The translations under genes and the position numbers were made by a program. DNA of 64,000 nucleotides from Micromonospora kangleipakensis (GTDB taxonomy: Bacteria; Actinomycetota; Actinomycetes; Mycobacteriales; Micromonosporaceae): positions 2,542,001 through 2,606,000 of the forward strand of contig NZ_SHLD01000001.1 of NCBI RefSeq assembly GCF_004217615.1, given 5' to 3'. Below the pieces are notes generated by a model. It searched no databases. It saw nothing but the letters and a program-made list of their open reading frames with translations, and was not told the DNA's origin. Below, in pieces: positions 1 to 9,527 of this stretch. The first letter of the stretch is position 1; each line of letters starts with the position of its first letter.

Positions 1-462
1 GAACTTCCGGGTCGCCTCGTCCCCGTCGAACGCCCAGGCCACCGCCCGGGTGAAGCCGTCTTCCCGCCAGCGGTCCACGGCGGCGGAGAGCAGCCGGCTG
101 CCGTGCCCGCGCCGACCCCAGCGCGGCTCGATCAGCAGGTCGGTCACCGCCACCACACCGTCGGCGAGCGCGTCGGCCGGCTCGCCGGGGGCGAGCGCCT
201 CCGCGTCGGCCGGACCGGATGCGGCGAAACCCACCAGATACGATTGCTCGGCCTGTTCGACGGCGACCAGCACGCGGTGCGCGCCCGAGGGCGGCTCCTG
301 CACCGCCGCGCTCCACCGCCGGGCGAGGTACGCCTCGTCCAGGTTGTCGAGCACGTGCCGGGGCAGGATCCGGCGGTACGCGACCCGCCAGGTCGCGAGC
401 TGAATGCGTGCGATCTCGCCGGCGTCCTCGGGACGCGCCGGGCGGACGTACCCGAGAGCCAT
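1..462 (-). CDS. GNAT family N-acetyltransferase (3' end cut by window edge)
   Basis: The reverse strand from the ATG at 460-462 stays open to the window edge for 154 codons. The N-terminus has the GNAT pattern of a short first strand, a D-A-x-x-I-A-R-I helix and a W-R-x-A-Y segment, as in acyl-CoA-dependent acetyltransferases. A later P-R-W-G-R-R-G-H-G-S-R stretch fits the acetyl-CoA pyrophosphate loop (Q/RxxGxG/A). The C-terminus lies outside the window, so length and substrate are unknown. It is divergent from the GT87 gene, with only 32 bp between start codons. Confidence 0.75.
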   Translation of the reverse strand, partial: MALGYVRPARPEDAGEIARIQLATWRVAYRRILPRHVLDNLDEAYLARRWSAAVQEPPSGAHRVLVAVEQAEQSYLVGFAASGPADAEALAPGEPADALADGVVAVTDLLIEPRWGRRGHGSRLLSAAVDRWREDGFTRAVAWAFDGDEATRKF

Positions 463-494
463 GGCACGAGAGCCTACGCAGGGCGAGGGAGGCG

Positions 495-1835
495 ATGGTG
501 GCGCAGGGTGCCAGGCGGACGTACGGGCAGGTCGCCGGCGTGGTGGTGCTCGCCGTCGTGGTGGCCGCCTTCCTCTCCGTCGCGGCCGTGCGGCACGGCT
601 TCTTCGACCTGAAGGTCTACTACGGCGCGCTGACCTTCTGGGTGCACGACGGCGGGGAGATCTACGACTTCCTCAAGGCCGGCACCCAGTACGGCTTCAC
701 CTATCCGCCGTTCGCCGCGCTGGTCATGCTGCCGATGGCGTACCTGCCGTGGCCGGCGGCGATCACGGTGAGCGTGGCCGCCAGCGTGCTGACCAGCGCG
801 GTGCTCATCCGGTGGCTGGTCGACCCGATCGCCCGCCGGGTCGGCTGGACCCGCTGGTTCGCCCTCGCGGTGGCGCTCTGCCTGGCCGCCGCGTTCGAGC
901 CGATGCGCGAGACGGTCAACTTCGGCCAGGTCAACACGCTGCTGCTCTTCCTGGTGGCGGTGGACCTGCTGCGGCTGCTGCCGGCCGGCAACCGGTGGGC
1001 CGGGGTGGGCATCGGCCTGGCCACCGCGATCAAGCTGACCCCGGGCGTCTTCATCGTCTACCTGCTGGTCACCCGGCGCTGGCGGGCCGCGTTCACCGCG
1101 ATGGCCGCCGCCGCCGGGGCGACCCTGCTCGCCGCCGCGCTCTTCCCGGACGCCTCGCGGGAGTTCTGGACCGAGGCGCTGTGGAACACCGGCCGGGTCG
1201 GGGAGCTGGCGTTCGTCTCCAACCAGTCGCTGCGCGGGGTGGTCGCCCGCCTCGATCCGGAGCACCCGAGCACGGTGGCCTGGCTGGCGCTGGTGCTCGC
1301 CACCCTCGCCGTCTGGGCCTGGCGGTCCCGGTCCGCGGTGGCCGCGGGCGACGAGGCCACCGGCCTGGCGCTGACCGGCGTGATGATGTGCCTGGTCAGT
1401 CCGGTGACCTGGGTGCACCACCTGGTCTGGCTGATTCCCGGACTGATCCTGCTGGTGGACAACGCCATGGCCGCGCCCGCGCGTGGCCGCCGGCGCCGCG
1501 TCCTGCTGGCCGCCGCGATCATCGGGTACGGCTTCCTGATCAGCCGGATCGTCTGGGCCTGGGAGAAGGACTTCACCGGGGTGGACGGCTTCCTCGGCAG
1601 CAACACCTACGTCTGGATCAGCCTGGCGCTGCTGCTCGGCCTGCCGATCCGCCGCTGGGCCGTGCCGGCCGACGGCGGGCCGGGCCGGGCGCCGGGGCCG
1701 GTCGGGTCGGCCGGGGAGCCGGGGCCCGCCGGGTCAGTCGGTGAGCCGGGCGGTGTACCGCAGCTCGACCAGCGCGAGGGGGTCGCGTCCGCCGGAGAGC
1801 GGCACCGGGTAGACGGACTCCGCCCCGTCGGGTGA
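495..1835 (+). CDS. GT87 family membrane glycosyltransferase (alpha-1,2-mannosyltransferase-like)
   Basis: This 446-residue polytopic membrane protein begins with a hydrophobic segment (about residues 12-30) and carries roughly ten membrane spans. The early segment F-F-D-L-K-V-Y-Y-G-A-L followed by Y-G-F-T-Y-P-P-F-A matches GT87/DUF2029 polyprenol-phosphate-mannose-dependent mannosyltransferases of actinobacteria, which act on lipid-linked substrates outside the membrane. The S-P-V-T-W-V-H-H motif near residue 300 is also typical. The ATG at 495 was chosen because a purine-rich GGGCGAGGGAGG lies just upstream. The last 102 bp run antisense through the end of the next, convergent gene, and the proline/glycine-rich tail there is probably not conserved. 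The acceptor is unknown. Confidence 0.8.
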   Translation: MVAQGARRTYGQVAGVVVLAVVVAAFLSVAAVRHGFFDLKVYYGALTFWVHDGGEIYDFLKAGTQYGFTYPPFAALVMLPMAYLPWPAAITVSVAASVLTSAVLIRWLVDPIARRVGWTRWFALAVALCLAAAFEPMRETVNFGQVNTLLLFLVAVDLLRLLPAGNRWAGVGIGLATAIKLTPGVFIVYLLVTRRWRAAFTAMAAAAGATLLAAALFPDASREFWTEALWNTGRVGELAFVSNQSLRGVVARLDPEHPSTVAWLALVLATLAVWAWRSRSAVAAGDEATGLALTGVMMCLVSPVTWVHHLVWLIPGLILLVDNAMAAPARGRRRRVLLAAAIIGYGFLISRIVWAWEKDFTGVDGFLGSNTYVWISLALLLGLPIRRWAVPADGGPGRAPGPVGSAGEPGPAGSVGEPGGVPQLDQREGVASAGERHRVDGLRPVG

Positions 1836-2285
1836 CAGCCCGGCCCGCTCGTAGAAGTGCCGGGCCCGCACGTTGTCGGCCAGCACCCAGAGCCGGTACT
1901 CCGTCCAGCCCCGCTCGGCCAGCCCGGCGCGGGCCGCGGCCAGCAGCGCCCGGCCGGTCCCGCCGCCCCAGCGCGCCGGCTCCACGTACATGGTCACGAT
2001 CTCGCCGAACGCCGGGTCGAGGTCGGCCCGGTCCTGGTCGTTGCGGTACGGCCCGAAGGTGGCGAAGCCGGTGACGGCGCCGTCGACCTCGGTGACCAGG
2101 GTGGTGAACGGGTGCTCCGGGTCGGCGGTGCCGAAGTCCCGGCGGCGCTGCGCCCAGGCCGCCGGGTTGAGCCGGCGCAGCACCTCGTCCGGCATGATCC
2201 CGGCATAGCCGGCCTGCCAGCTCCGCACGTGCACCCGGGCGATCGCCTCGGCGTCGTCCGGCTCCTCCCGGCGAATGGTGAGCAT
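1734..2285 (-). CDS. GNAT family N-acetyltransferase
   Basis: This is a complete 183-residue GNAT domain. It has an N-terminal strand and [10 protein letters not shown] helix, a central [15 protein letters not shown] acetyl-CoA loop (about residues 100-115), and a C-terminal [13 protein letters not shown] segment. The W-Q-A-G-Y-A-G-I motif near residue 24 is common in uncharacterised actinobacterial GNATs. The protein resembles the acetyltransferase at the window's left edge. The substrate is unknown. Its last ~100 bp overlap the 3' end of the GT87 gene on the opposite strand. Confidence 0.85.
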   Translation of the reverse strand: MLTIRREEPDDAEAIARVHVRSWQAGYAGIMPDEVLRRLNPAAWAQRRRDFGTADPEHPFTTLVTEVDGAVTGFATFGPYRNDQDRADLDPAFGEIVTMYVEPARWGGGTGRALLAAARAGLAERGWTEYRLWVLADNVRARHFYERAGLSPDGAESVYPVPLSGGRDPLALVELRYTARLTD

Positions 2286-2362
2286 CCGTCCGTTCTATTC
2301 CCTCGCGGGCGATCGGTCCAGCGTCCGCGCGGCGTCGTACCCGTGGAATAGGGTGCCCGACG

Positions 2363-3592
2363 ATGGCTGTACCGGAATCGCTCTCACTCGCCCAGGCCCG
2401 GCGCATCGCCCTCGCGGCCCAGGGCTTCGCCGACCCGGCGCCCGGCGGCGCGCCCACCCGCCGGCACCTGCGCCGGGTGCTCGACCGGGTCGGGCTGATC
2501 CAGATGGATTCGGTCAACGTGCTGCAGCGCGCGCACTACCTGCCGCTCTACAGCCGGCTCGGGCCGTACCCGACCACGCTGCTCGACTCCGCGGCCTACC
2601 GCCGCCCGCGGGAGCTCTTCGAGTACTGGGGGCACGAGGCGTCGCTGGTCCCGGTCGGGCTGCACCCGGTGCTGCGCTGGCGGATGGCCAAGGCCCGGGA
2701 CGACGCCTGGGGCGGCATGCGCCGGATCGCGCAGGAGCAGCCCGAGCTGGTGGCCTGGGTCCGCGACGAGGTGGCCGCCCGGGGGCCGCTGACCGCCGCC
2801 GAGATCGAGCACGACGCCCCCCGGGAGACCGGCAACTGGGGCTGGAACTGGTCGGCGGTGAAGCGGGCGCTGGAGTTCCTGTTCTGGGCCGGCGAGGTGA
2901 CCGCCGCCGAGCGCACCACCTCGTTCGCCCGCCGCTACGACCTGCCCGAGCGGGTGCTGCCGGCCGCCGTGCTGGACGCCCCCACCCCGAGCGACGCCGA
3001 CGCCTGGCGCGCCCTGGTGTCGGTCGCCGCCCGATCGCTCGGCGTGGCCGCCGAGCCGGAGCTGCGCGACTACTTCCGGCTGCCGCTGGCCGGCGCCCGG
3101 CGGGCGGTCGCCGAGCTGGTCGAGGCGGGGGAGCTGACGCCGGTCACGGTGCAGGGCTGGCGGCAGCCGGCGTACCTGCACGCGCAGGCCCGGCTGCCCC
3201 GGTGGGTGCGGGGCAACAGGCTGGTCAGCCCCTTCGACCCGCTGGTCTGGGAGCGGGCCCGCACCGAGCGGCTCTTCGGTTTCAGCTACCGGATCGAGAT
3301 CTACGTGCCCGCCCCGCAGCGGGTGCACGGCTACTACGTGCTGCCGTTCCTGCAAGGGGAGCGGCTTACCGCCCGGGTCGACCTGAAGGCCGACCGGAGG
3401 GCGGGGGTGCTGCTCGTGCCGGCCGCCTGGATCGAGCCCGGGGCCGAGCCGGGGGAGACCGCGATGGCCCTGGCCGGCGAGCTCTACCGGCTGGCCGGCT
3501 GGCTCGGCCTGGACGCGGTGGCCCCGCCCGAGGCGGGGGACCTGGCGGTGCCGCTGGCCGCCGCGCTGGCGGGTGTCGCCGGTGTACGGTGA
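2363..3592 (+). CDS. YcaQ/AlkX-type winged-helix DNA glycosylase
   Basis: The 409-residue protein belongs to the HTH_42 (DUF1006) winged-helix superfamily, whose members include E. coli YcaQ (AlkX) and Streptomyces AlkZ, glycosylases that unhook alkylated interstrand crosslinks. The catalytic-region motif is Q47-M48-D49 within G-L-I-Q-M-D-S-V. Q-x-D is the YcaQ-like version, whereas AlkZ carries Q-x-Q. Further family landmarks are F-E-Y-W-G-H-E-A-S (about residue 90) and the V-S-P-F-D-P-L region (about residue 290). A TAGGGT element at 2349-2354 sits 8 nt before the ATG, so the mRNA may be leaderless. The repair role is inferred from family and motif. Confidence 0.8.
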   Translation: MAVPESLSLAQARRIALAAQGFADPAPGGAPTRRHLRRVLDRVGLIQMDSVNVLQRAHYLPLYSRLGPYPTTLLDSAAYRRPRELFEYWGHEASLVPVGLHPVLRWRMAKARDDAWGGMRRIAQEQPELVAWVRDEVAARGPLTAAEIEHDAPRETGNWGWNWSAVKRALEFLFWAGEVTAAERTTSFARRYDLPERVLPAAVLDAPTPSDADAWRALVSVAARSLGVAAEPELRDYFRLPLAGARRAVAELVEAGELTPVTVQGWRQPAYLHAQARLPRWVRGNRLVSPFDPLVWERARTERLFGFSYRIEIYVPAPQRVHGYYVLPFLQGERLTARVDLKADRRAGVLLVPAAWIEPGAEPGETAMALAGELYRLAGWLGLDAVAPPEAGDLAVPLAAALAGVAGVR

Positions 3593-3596
3593 GCGC

Positions 3597-4220
3597 GTGA
3601 CGAGCGTCGACCGGCCGGCCACCCAGCCGGGCCAGCAGTTCCCCGACGGTGTCGCCCCGACCGCCCCGGCGGTCCCCGGCGCCGGGCACGCGGAGCCCGG
3701 GCCGGCGGCCTGGCCCACCGGCGAGGTCCCGGCCGGCGGCTGGCCGCAGCCGGTGGCCTACCAGCCCGTCGAGCCGGACCGGTTCACCCGGCTGGTGATC
3801 CGCCTCCACGAGCGCGCCCCGCGCTGGGCGGTGCCGCTGGCCGCGCTCGGCTGCGTCGGCATGGGCATGGCGTACGCGCTGGTCAGCGACCCCACCCACA
3901 GCGACCCGGACGCCCGGCCGACCTGCCTGCTCAAGCTCACCACCGGCCTGGACTGCCCGGGCTGCGGCGGCACCCGCGCCCTCTGGTACGCGCTGCACGG
4001 CGACCTGCCGGCCGCCGCCCGGCACCACCTCCTCTTCATCTTCTCGGTGCCCTTCCTCGCCTACCTCTTCGTCGCCTGGGCGGGAAACCAGGCGTTCGGC
4101 TGGCGCCTGCCGGAGCTGCGGCTCAGCCCCAAGGTGATCGGCGGCTTCCTGGCCGCCTGGCTCGCCTTCTCGGTGCTGCGCAACCTGCCCTGGGCGCCCT
4201 TCACCGCGCTCTACGTCTGA
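3597..4220 (+). CDS. DUF2752 membrane protein
   Basis: This is a membrane protein with a proline-rich cytoplasmic N-terminus of about 65 residues and three or four hydrophobic segments. Its diagnostic feature is C-P-G-C-G-G-T-R in the segment G-L-D-C-P-G-C-G-G-T-R (about residues 121-131), the hallmark of DUF2752 proteins. The function of that family is unknown. Two upstream in-frame GTGs (3573 and 3582) overlap the preceding gene. GTG 3597 was preferred because it lies just after the YcaQ-like gene's stop at 3592. The close spacing suggests co-transcription with that gene. Confidence 0.75.
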   Translation: MTSVDRPATQPGQQFPDGVAPTAPAVPGAGHAEPGPAAWPTGEVPAGGWPQPVAYQPVEPDRFTRLVIRLHERAPRWAVPLAALGCVGMGMAYALVSDPTHSDPDARPTCLLKLTTGLDCPGCGGTRALWYALHGDLPAAARHHLLFIFSVPFLAYLFVAWAGNQAFGWRLPELRLSPKVIGGFLAAWLAFSVLRNLPWAPFTALYV

Positions 4221-4307
4221 TCGGCCCCGGGCCGGCTGATGGTGGGCGCTTTCACGTCCGCGCGCCCAAGTTTCGCCACCGGGCGTCCGGCCACTACAGT
4301 CCGAGGA

Positions 4308-5054
4308 ATGCCGGAGATGGTGCAGCCCCAGGTCAAGCTGATCGCGTGGACCCAGTTCCAGGCCCCGGACGACGTGCCGTGGTCGACCGACGCCGAGGGC
4401 GGGCAGGCGCTCGCCGAGTTCGCCGGCCGGGCCTGTTACCAGAGCTGGAAGAAGCCGAACCCGGCCACCGCGACCAACGCTGGCTACCTGGCGCACATCC
4501 TGGAGGTCGGGCACCTCTCGGTGCTGGAGCACGGCTCGGTGAGCTTCTACTTCAGCGGCGTGTCCCGCTCGTTCACCCACGAGCTGATCCGGCACCGGCA
4601 CTTCTCGTACTCCCAGCTGTCCCAGCGGTACGTCCCGGAGCGGGACGCCGCCATGGTCGAGCCGGCGGTGATCGCCGACGACCCGGAGCTGCACAAGAAG
4701 TTCGTCGAGGCCGCCGAGGCGAGCGTCCGGGCGTACACCGAGCTGCTGGAGGGCCTGGAGCAGCGCTTCGCCGACGAGCCGAACCCGACGCTGCGCCGCA
4801 AGCAGGCCCGGCAGGCGGCCCGGGCGGTGCTGCCCAACGCCACCGAGACCCGGATCGTGGTCACCGGCAACTACCGGGCCTGGCGGCACTTCATCAAGAT
4901 GCGCGCCACCGAGCACGCCGACGTGGAGATCCGCGAGCTGGCCGTGGAGTGCCTGCGGCAGCTCAAGGGCGTCGCGCCGAACGTCTTCGCCGACTTCGTG
5001 CTCGCCACGCTGCCGGACGGCACCGAGGTGGCGGCCAGCCCGCACGCCGAGTGA
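4308..5054 (+). CDS. thyX: flavin-dependent thymidylate synthase ThyX
   Basis: ThyX converts dUMP to dTMP using methylenetetrahydrofolate and FAD/NADPH. The 248-residue protein carries the ThyX signature RHRX7S at residues 95-105 ([11 protein letters not shown]). It is close to mycobacterial ThyX along its length, including the C-Y-Q-S-W and G-N-Y-R-A-W-R-H-F segments. The ATG at 4308 was chosen because it gives the same N-terminal length as mycobacterial ThyX and lies 7 nt after a TACAGT -10 element (4295-4300), suggesting a leaderless message. ATG 4317, with GAGGA 9 nt upstream, is an alternative. It is followed by dapA, as in mycobacteria. Confidence 0.97.
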   Translation: MPEMVQPQVKLIAWTQFQAPDDVPWSTDAEGGQALAEFAGRACYQSWKKPNPATATNAGYLAHILEVGHLSVLEHGSVSFYFSGVSRSFTHELIRHRHFSYSQLSQRYVPERDAAMVEPAVIADDPELHKKFVEAAEASVRAYTELLEGLEQRFADEPNPTLRRKQARQAARAVLPNATETRIVVTGNYRAWRHFIKMRATEHADVEIRELAVECLRQLKGVAPNVFADFVLATLPDGTEVAASPHAE

Positions 5055-5107
5055 CTCCTGAACCCTTCCCCGCCGGGGCCCCGGTGGTTGTCCGCTAGGT
5101 TGTGAAC

Positions 5108-6034
5108 ATGACGCACGACCACCCTGCCGCCCCCGACCGGGGCGCGTCACGCCCGTTCGGGCGGCTGCTCACGGCCATGGTGACCCCGTTCACCCCGGAC
5201 GGGTCCCTCGACCTCGACGGTGCCGTACGCCTCGCGCAGCACCTCGTCGACGAGCAGGGCAACGACGCGCTGGTGCTCAACGGCACCACCGGCGAGTCGC
5301 CGACCACCAGCGACGCGGAGAAGGAGGCCCTGATCCGCGCCGTCGCGGAGGCGGTCGGCGACCGGGCCAGGATCGTCGCCGGGGTCGGCACCAACGACAC
5401 CCGGCACACCATCGAGCTGGCCGTGTCGGCGGAGAAGGCCGGCGCGCACGGGCTGCTGGTGGTCACCCCGTACTACAACAAGCCGCCGCAGAGCGGCCTG
5501 CTGCGGCACTTCACCGCGGTCGCGGACGCCACCGGGCTGCCGATCATGCTCTACGACATCCCGCACCGCGCCGGGACGGCGATCGCCACGGAGACGATGG
5601 TCAAGCTGGCCGAGCACGGCCGGATCGTCGCGGTCAAGGACGCCAAGGGCGACCTCACCGCCACCTCGTGGGTGCTCAGCCGGTGCGACCTGGCCTACTA
5701 CAGCGGCGAGGACTCGCTGACCCTGCCCGAGCTCGCCGTCGGCGGCGTCGGCCTGGTCGGCACCTCGACGCACTTCACCGGGGCGCTGGCCAAGCAGATG
5801 ATCGAGGCGTACGACGCCGGGGAGACCGCGACCGCGCTGAGCCTGCACCGGCGGCTGCTGCCCCTGTTCACCGGCATCTTCCGTACCCAGGGCGTGATCC
5901 TGGTGAAGGCGGGCCTGGCGGCCAAGGGACTGCCCGCCGGCCCGGTACGACCGCCGCTGGTGGACGCCACCGCCGACGAACTGGCCCAGCTGCGCGCGGA
6001 CTGCGCGGCGGCGGGCCTGGAACTGCCCGAATGA
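5108..6034 (+). CDS. dapA: 4-hydroxy-tetrahydrodipicolinate synthase
   Basis: DapA condenses pyruvate with aspartate semialdehyde at the first committed step of the lysine and diaminopimelate pathway. The 308-residue TIM-barrel protein has G-T-T-G-E (residues 59-63), P-Y-Y-N-K-P (121-126), L-Y-D-I-P (148-152) and the Schiff-base lysine K177 in I-V-A-V-K-D. The ATG at 5108 lies 6 nt after TAGGTT (5096-5101), consistent with a leaderless transcript. An in-frame GTG at 5102 is less likely. The gene sits between thyX and rnj, the usual actinobacterial order. Confidence 0.96.
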   Translation: MTHDHPAAPDRGASRPFGRLLTAMVTPFTPDGSLDLDGAVRLAQHLVDEQGNDALVLNGTTGESPTTSDAEKEALIRAVAEAVGDRARIVAGVGTNDTRHTIELAVSAEKAGAHGLLVVTPYYNKPPQSGLLRHFTAVADATGLPIMLYDIPHRAGTAIATETMVKLAEHGRIVAVKDAKGDLTATSWVLSRCDLAYYSGEDSLTLPELAVGGVGLVGTSTHFTGALAKQMIEAYDAGETATALSLHRRLLPLFTGIFRTQGVILVKAGLAAKGLPAGPVRPPLVDATADELAQLRADCAAAGLELPE

Positions 6035-6086
6035 TCGAACGACACGACGGACACCGGGTGACGGTGTCGCAGAATGAGGTGGACGC

Positions 6087-7775
6087 GTGACCGAGGCGCA
6101 TTTCGAGGGTGAACAGCCCCCGCCGCTGCCGGCGGGTGGCCTGCGGATCATCCCGCTCGGCGGACTCGGCGCCATCGGCCGGAACATGACCGTCTTCGAG
6201 TTCGACGGCAAGCTGCTGATCGTCGACTGCGGGGTGCTCTTCCCCGACGTCGAGCAGCCGGGCGTGGACCTGATCCTGCCCGACTTCGGTCCGATCCTGG
6301 ACCGGCTCGACGACGTCCAGGCGATCGTGCTCACGCACGGTCACGAGGACCACATCGGCGCGGTGCCGTACCTGCTCGCCCACAAGTCGGACATCCCGCT
6401 GGTCGGCTCCCAGTTCACCCTCGCCCTGGTCGAGGCGAAGCTGGCCGAGCGGCGGATCCAGCCGTACACGCTGACCGTGCGGGAGGGTGGCCGGGAGCGG
6501 CTCGGCCCGTTCAAGCTGGAGTTCTTCGCCGTCAACCACTCCATCCCGGACGCGCTCGCGGTGGCCATCCGCACGCCGGCCGGCCTGGTGCTGCACACCG
6601 GCGACTTCAAGATGGACCAGCTCCCGCTGGACGGCCGGATCACCGACCTGGCCGGCTTCGCCCGGCTCGGCGCCGAGGGCGTCGACCTGCTGCTGTCGGA
6701 CTCCACCAACGCGGAGATCCCCGGCTTCGTCACCCCGGAGCGGGAGATCGGGCCGGTGCTCGACTCGATCTTCGCGAAGGCCAAGGGGCGGATCATCGTC
6801 GCCTCGTTCGCCTCGCACGTGCACCGGGTGCAGCAGGTCTTCGACTCGGCGATCGAGCACGGCCGCAAGGTGGCGCTGATCGGCCGGTCCATGGTCCGGA
6901 ACATGGGCATCGCCCGGGACCTCGGCCTGCTCAACATCCCGGCCGGCCTGGTGGTCGGCATCGAGGAGGCAACCACGCTGCCGCCCGAGCAGATCGTGCT
7001 GATGTCCACCGGCTCGCAGGGCGAGCCGATGAGCGCCCTGGGCCGGATGGCCAGCGGCGACCACCGGCACATCACCATCGCCCCCGGCGACACGGTGGTG
7101 CTCGCCTCCTCGCTGGTACCCGGCAACGAGACCTCCGTCTACCGGGTGATCAACCGGCTGGCCCGGGCCGGCGCGGTGGTCGTGCACAAGGACGTCGCCA
7201 AGGTGCACGTCTCCGGCCACGCCCCCGCCGGGGAGCTGCTCTACCTGCTCAACGTCGTCCGGCCGAGCAACCTGATGCCGGTGCACGGCGAGTGGCGGCA
7301 CCTGCGCGCCCACGCCCGCCTCGGCATCGAGTCCGGAGTCGCCGCGGACCGGGTGGTGCTCTGCGAGGACGGCGACGTGGTCGACCTGGTCGAGGGACGC
7401 GCCAGCCTGGTCGGGCACGTGAAGAGCCGGTACGTCTACGTCGACGGGCTCGCCGTCGGCGACGTCAGCGAGTCGCTGCTGACCGAGCGGCGGATTCTCG
7501 GCGACGGCGGCTTCATCGCCACCACCGTGGTGGTCGACTCGGTGACCGGCAAGGTGGTCGCCGGCCCGACGCTGTCGGCGAAGGGCTTCTCCGAGGACCC
7601 GGAGGCGTTCAACCCGGTGATCCCGCTGGTCACCGAGGCGCTCAACCGGGCCGCCGCGGACGGCATCACCGACCCGCACCAGCTCCAGCAGATCGTCCGG
7701 CGCACCGTCGGGCGGTGGGTCAACGACGCGTACCGGCGTCGGCCGATGATCGTCCCGACCGTGGTCGAGGTCTGA
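6087..7775 (+). CDS. rnj: ribonuclease J
   Basis: RNase J is a metallo-beta-lactamase/beta-CASP ribonuclease with endonuclease and 5'-3' exonuclease activity, acting in mRNA turnover and rRNA maturation. The 562-residue protein has the zinc-binding H-G-H-E-D-H-I-G at residues 84-91, the L-H-T-G-D-F-K motif (about 170-176), beta-CASP segments including S-T-G-S-Q-G-E-P, and the P-V-H-G-E-W motif. Its C-terminal domain is full length. Translation starts at a GTG with a GAGGTGG ribosome-binding site 5 nt upstream. It follows dapA by 52 bp, probably in one operon. A strong hairpin follows the stop. Confidence 0.96.
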   Translation: MTEAHFEGEQPPPLPAGGLRIIPLGGLGAIGRNMTVFEFDGKLLIVDCGVLFPDVEQPGVDLILPDFGPILDRLDDVQAIVLTHGHEDHIGAVPYLLAHKSDIPLVGSQFTLALVEAKLAERRIQPYTLTVREGGRERLGPFKLEFFAVNHSIPDALAVAIRTPAGLVLHTGDFKMDQLPLDGRITDLAGFARLGAEGVDLLLSDSTNAEIPGFVTPEREIGPVLDSIFAKAKGRIIVASFASHVHRVQQVFDSAIEHGRKVALIGRSMVRNMGIARDLGLLNIPAGLVVGIEEATTLPPEQIVLMSTGSQGEPMSALGRMASGDHRHITIAPGDTVVLASSLVPGNETSVYRVINRLARAGAVVVHKDVAKVHVSGHAPAGELLYLLNVVRPSNLMPVHGEWRHLRAHARLGIESGVAADRVVLCEDGDVVDLVEGRASLVGHVKSRYVYVDGLAVGDVSESLLTERRILGDGGFIATTVVVDSVTGKVVAGPTLSAKGFSEDPEAFNPVIPLVTEALNRAAADGITDPHQLQQIVRRTVGRWVNDAYRRRPMIVPTVVEV

Positions 7776-7790
7776 CCCCACCCGCTCCGC

Positions 7791-7822
7791 ACGCCGGTCC
7801 ACCGTCCGCGGTGGGCCGGCGT
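7791..7822 (+). terminator. rho-independent-like hairpin after rnj
   Basis: A 13-bp stem (ACGCCGGTCCACC paired with GGTGGGCCGGCGT, one T-G pair) with a 6-nt loop begins 15 bp after the rnj stop codon. No long T-run follows, which is usual for high-GC actinobacterial terminators. It probably ends the thyX-dapA-rnj transcription unit. Confidence 0.6.
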
Positions 7823-7959
7823 CGTCACTCTCCGGGTACGCCCCGATGCCGCCCGGCCACGCTCGGTCGATCGTCGACGGTCACTTCAACCGATCGGCGT
7901 CCGTCTCCGTACTCCGCTCCGGCAGGCGTACCCCGCGCCGGCCGGGAGGAGCGTGGCGG

Positions 7960-9522
7960 ATGGACCGCAGACGGATCACAGCCATCGGCGTACTGGTGGT
8001 GGCGGCGGGAGCGGCGGCGGCGGTGACCCTGCCGTCGTTCGCCGGGGAGGGCGCGGCGCCCCGCGGCGGTGCGCCCGCGGCGTCCGACGGCGTCGCGCCG
8101 GAGGTGGTCGACGCCCTGAGCCGCGACCTCTCGCTGAGCCGGCAACAGGCCGCGACGCGGCTGAGGACCGAGCGCTGGGCGGCGGGCACGGTCGCCCGGC
8201 TCCGCACCGAGCTGGGCGAGGACTACGGCGGCAGCTGGCTCAGCGCCGACGGCGCGACGCTCACCGTGGCGGTGGCCGATCCGGCGCGGGCGGCGCGGGT
8301 GAAGGCCGCCGGCGCGGTTCCGAAGCAGGTCGACCGGGGTGCCCGCGAGCTGGACGCGGTGAAGAGCCGGCTCGACTCGGCCGGCGGCAAGGCCAGCCCG
8401 GACGTCTCCGGCTGGTACGTCGACGTCGCCACCAACTCGGTGGTGGTGCTCGCCCAGCCGGGCGCGGAGGCGGCCGGCCGGCGGTTCGCCGAGGCCAGTG
8501 GCGTGCCCGCCGGGTCGGTCCGGGTGCGGGCCGCCGCCGAGACGCCCCGCCCGCTCTTCGACGTACGCGGCGGCGACGCCTTCTTCATCAACAACGCCGG
8601 CCTCTGCTCGGTCGGCTTCTCGGTGGTCGGCGGCTTCGTCACCGCCGGGCACTGCGGCCAGCCGGGCGACCGGACCACCGGCGCGAACCGGATCGCCCAG
8701 GGCACCTTCACCGCCTCCTCGTTCCCCGGGGACGACTGGGCGGTCGTCGAGGTCAACGGCGAGTGGACGCCGCAGGGCGTGGTGAACGACTTCAACGGCG
8801 GCACGGTGCCGGTGAACGGCTCCACCGAGGCCCCGGTCGGCGCCTCGGTCTGCCGCTCCGGCTCGACCACCGGCACCCGCTGCGGCGTGATCCAGGCGAA
8901 GAACGCCACGGTGAACTATCCGGAGGGGACGGTCACCGGGCTGACCCGGACGGACGTCTGCGCCGAACCGGGCGACTCCGGCGGCGCGTGGCTCTCCGGC
9001 GACCAGGCGCAGGGGGTCACCTCCGGCGGGTCCGGGGACTGCACGCAGGGCGGGGTGACCTTCTTCCAGCCCGTCAACGAGATCCTCCAGCGCAACAACC
9101 TGGCCCTGGTCACCGCGGCCGGCCGGTCGGCGCCGTCCGCGCCGCCCGCCGGTGGCGGCGCCACCGCCCCGCCGGCCACCGCGGCCCCGAGCGCGCCGCC
9201 GGCCGGGGAGCAGACCGCGTGCACCGGCCAGGTGAGCCGCACCGGCCAGATCGCCGCCGGCCGGGCGCAGAACCAGCCGGACGGTCGCTGGTTCCGGGCC
9301 GCCACCGGCAGCCAGCAGGCCTGCCTGGACGCGCCGGAGGGCACCCTGGTGGCGGTGCAGCTGCAACGCTTCACCGGGACGTCGTTCGAGACCGTGGCCA
9401 GCGCCGACACCTCCGACGGCGTGGCCCGGCTGACCGCCGGGACCCCGGCCGGCGTCTACCGCTACCGGGTCGTCGGGCTGGACGGCGCCGGGGCGTACAC
9501 CCTGGCCTTCTCCGCCCGCTGA
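7960..9522 (+). CDS. secreted S1 family serine protease (streptogrisin-like) with C-terminal beta domain
   Basis: The 520-residue preproprotein has a basic start and hydrophobic signal segment (residues 6-28) and an alpha-lytic-protease-type prodomain (about 45-185). The S1E/streptogrisin-like protease domain (about 200-380) has catalytic H231 in T-A-G-H-C, the Asp in D-D-W-A-V-V (about 258-259) and S340 in G-D-S-G-G. Three pairs of cysteines in that domain could form disulfides. A proline/alanine/glycine linker (390-415) leads to a compact beta-rich C-terminal domain (about 418-520) that could be a substrate-binding or PPC-like module. The ATG at 7960 follows GGGAGGA by 9 nt. It is expected to be exported by Sec and to mature itself outside the cell. 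Confidence 0.93.
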   Translation: MDRRRITAIGVLVVAAGAAAAVTLPSFAGEGAAPRGGAPAASDGVAPEVVDALSRDLSLSRQQAATRLRTERWAAGTVARLRTELGEDYGGSWLSADGATLTVAVADPARAARVKAAGAVPKQVDRGARELDAVKSRLDSAGGKASPDVSGWYVDVATNSVVVLAQPGAEAAGRRFAEASGVPAGSVRVRAAAETPRPLFDVRGGDAFFINNAGLCSVGFSVVGGFVTAGHCGQPGDRTTGANRIAQGTFTASSFPGDDWAVVEVNGEWTPQGVVNDFNGGTVPVNGSTEAPVGASVCRSGSTTGTRCGVIQAKNATVNYPEGTVTGLTRTDVCAEPGDSGGAWLSGDQAQGVTSGGSGDCTQGGVTFFQPVNEILQRNNLALVTAAGRSAPSAPPAGGGATAPPATAAPSAPPAGEQTACTGQVSRTGQIAAGRAQNQPDGRWFRAATGSQQACLDAPEGTLVAVQLQRFTGTSFETVASADTSDGVARLTAGTPAGVYRYRVVGLDGAGAYTLAFSAR

Positions 9523-9527
9523 GTCGT

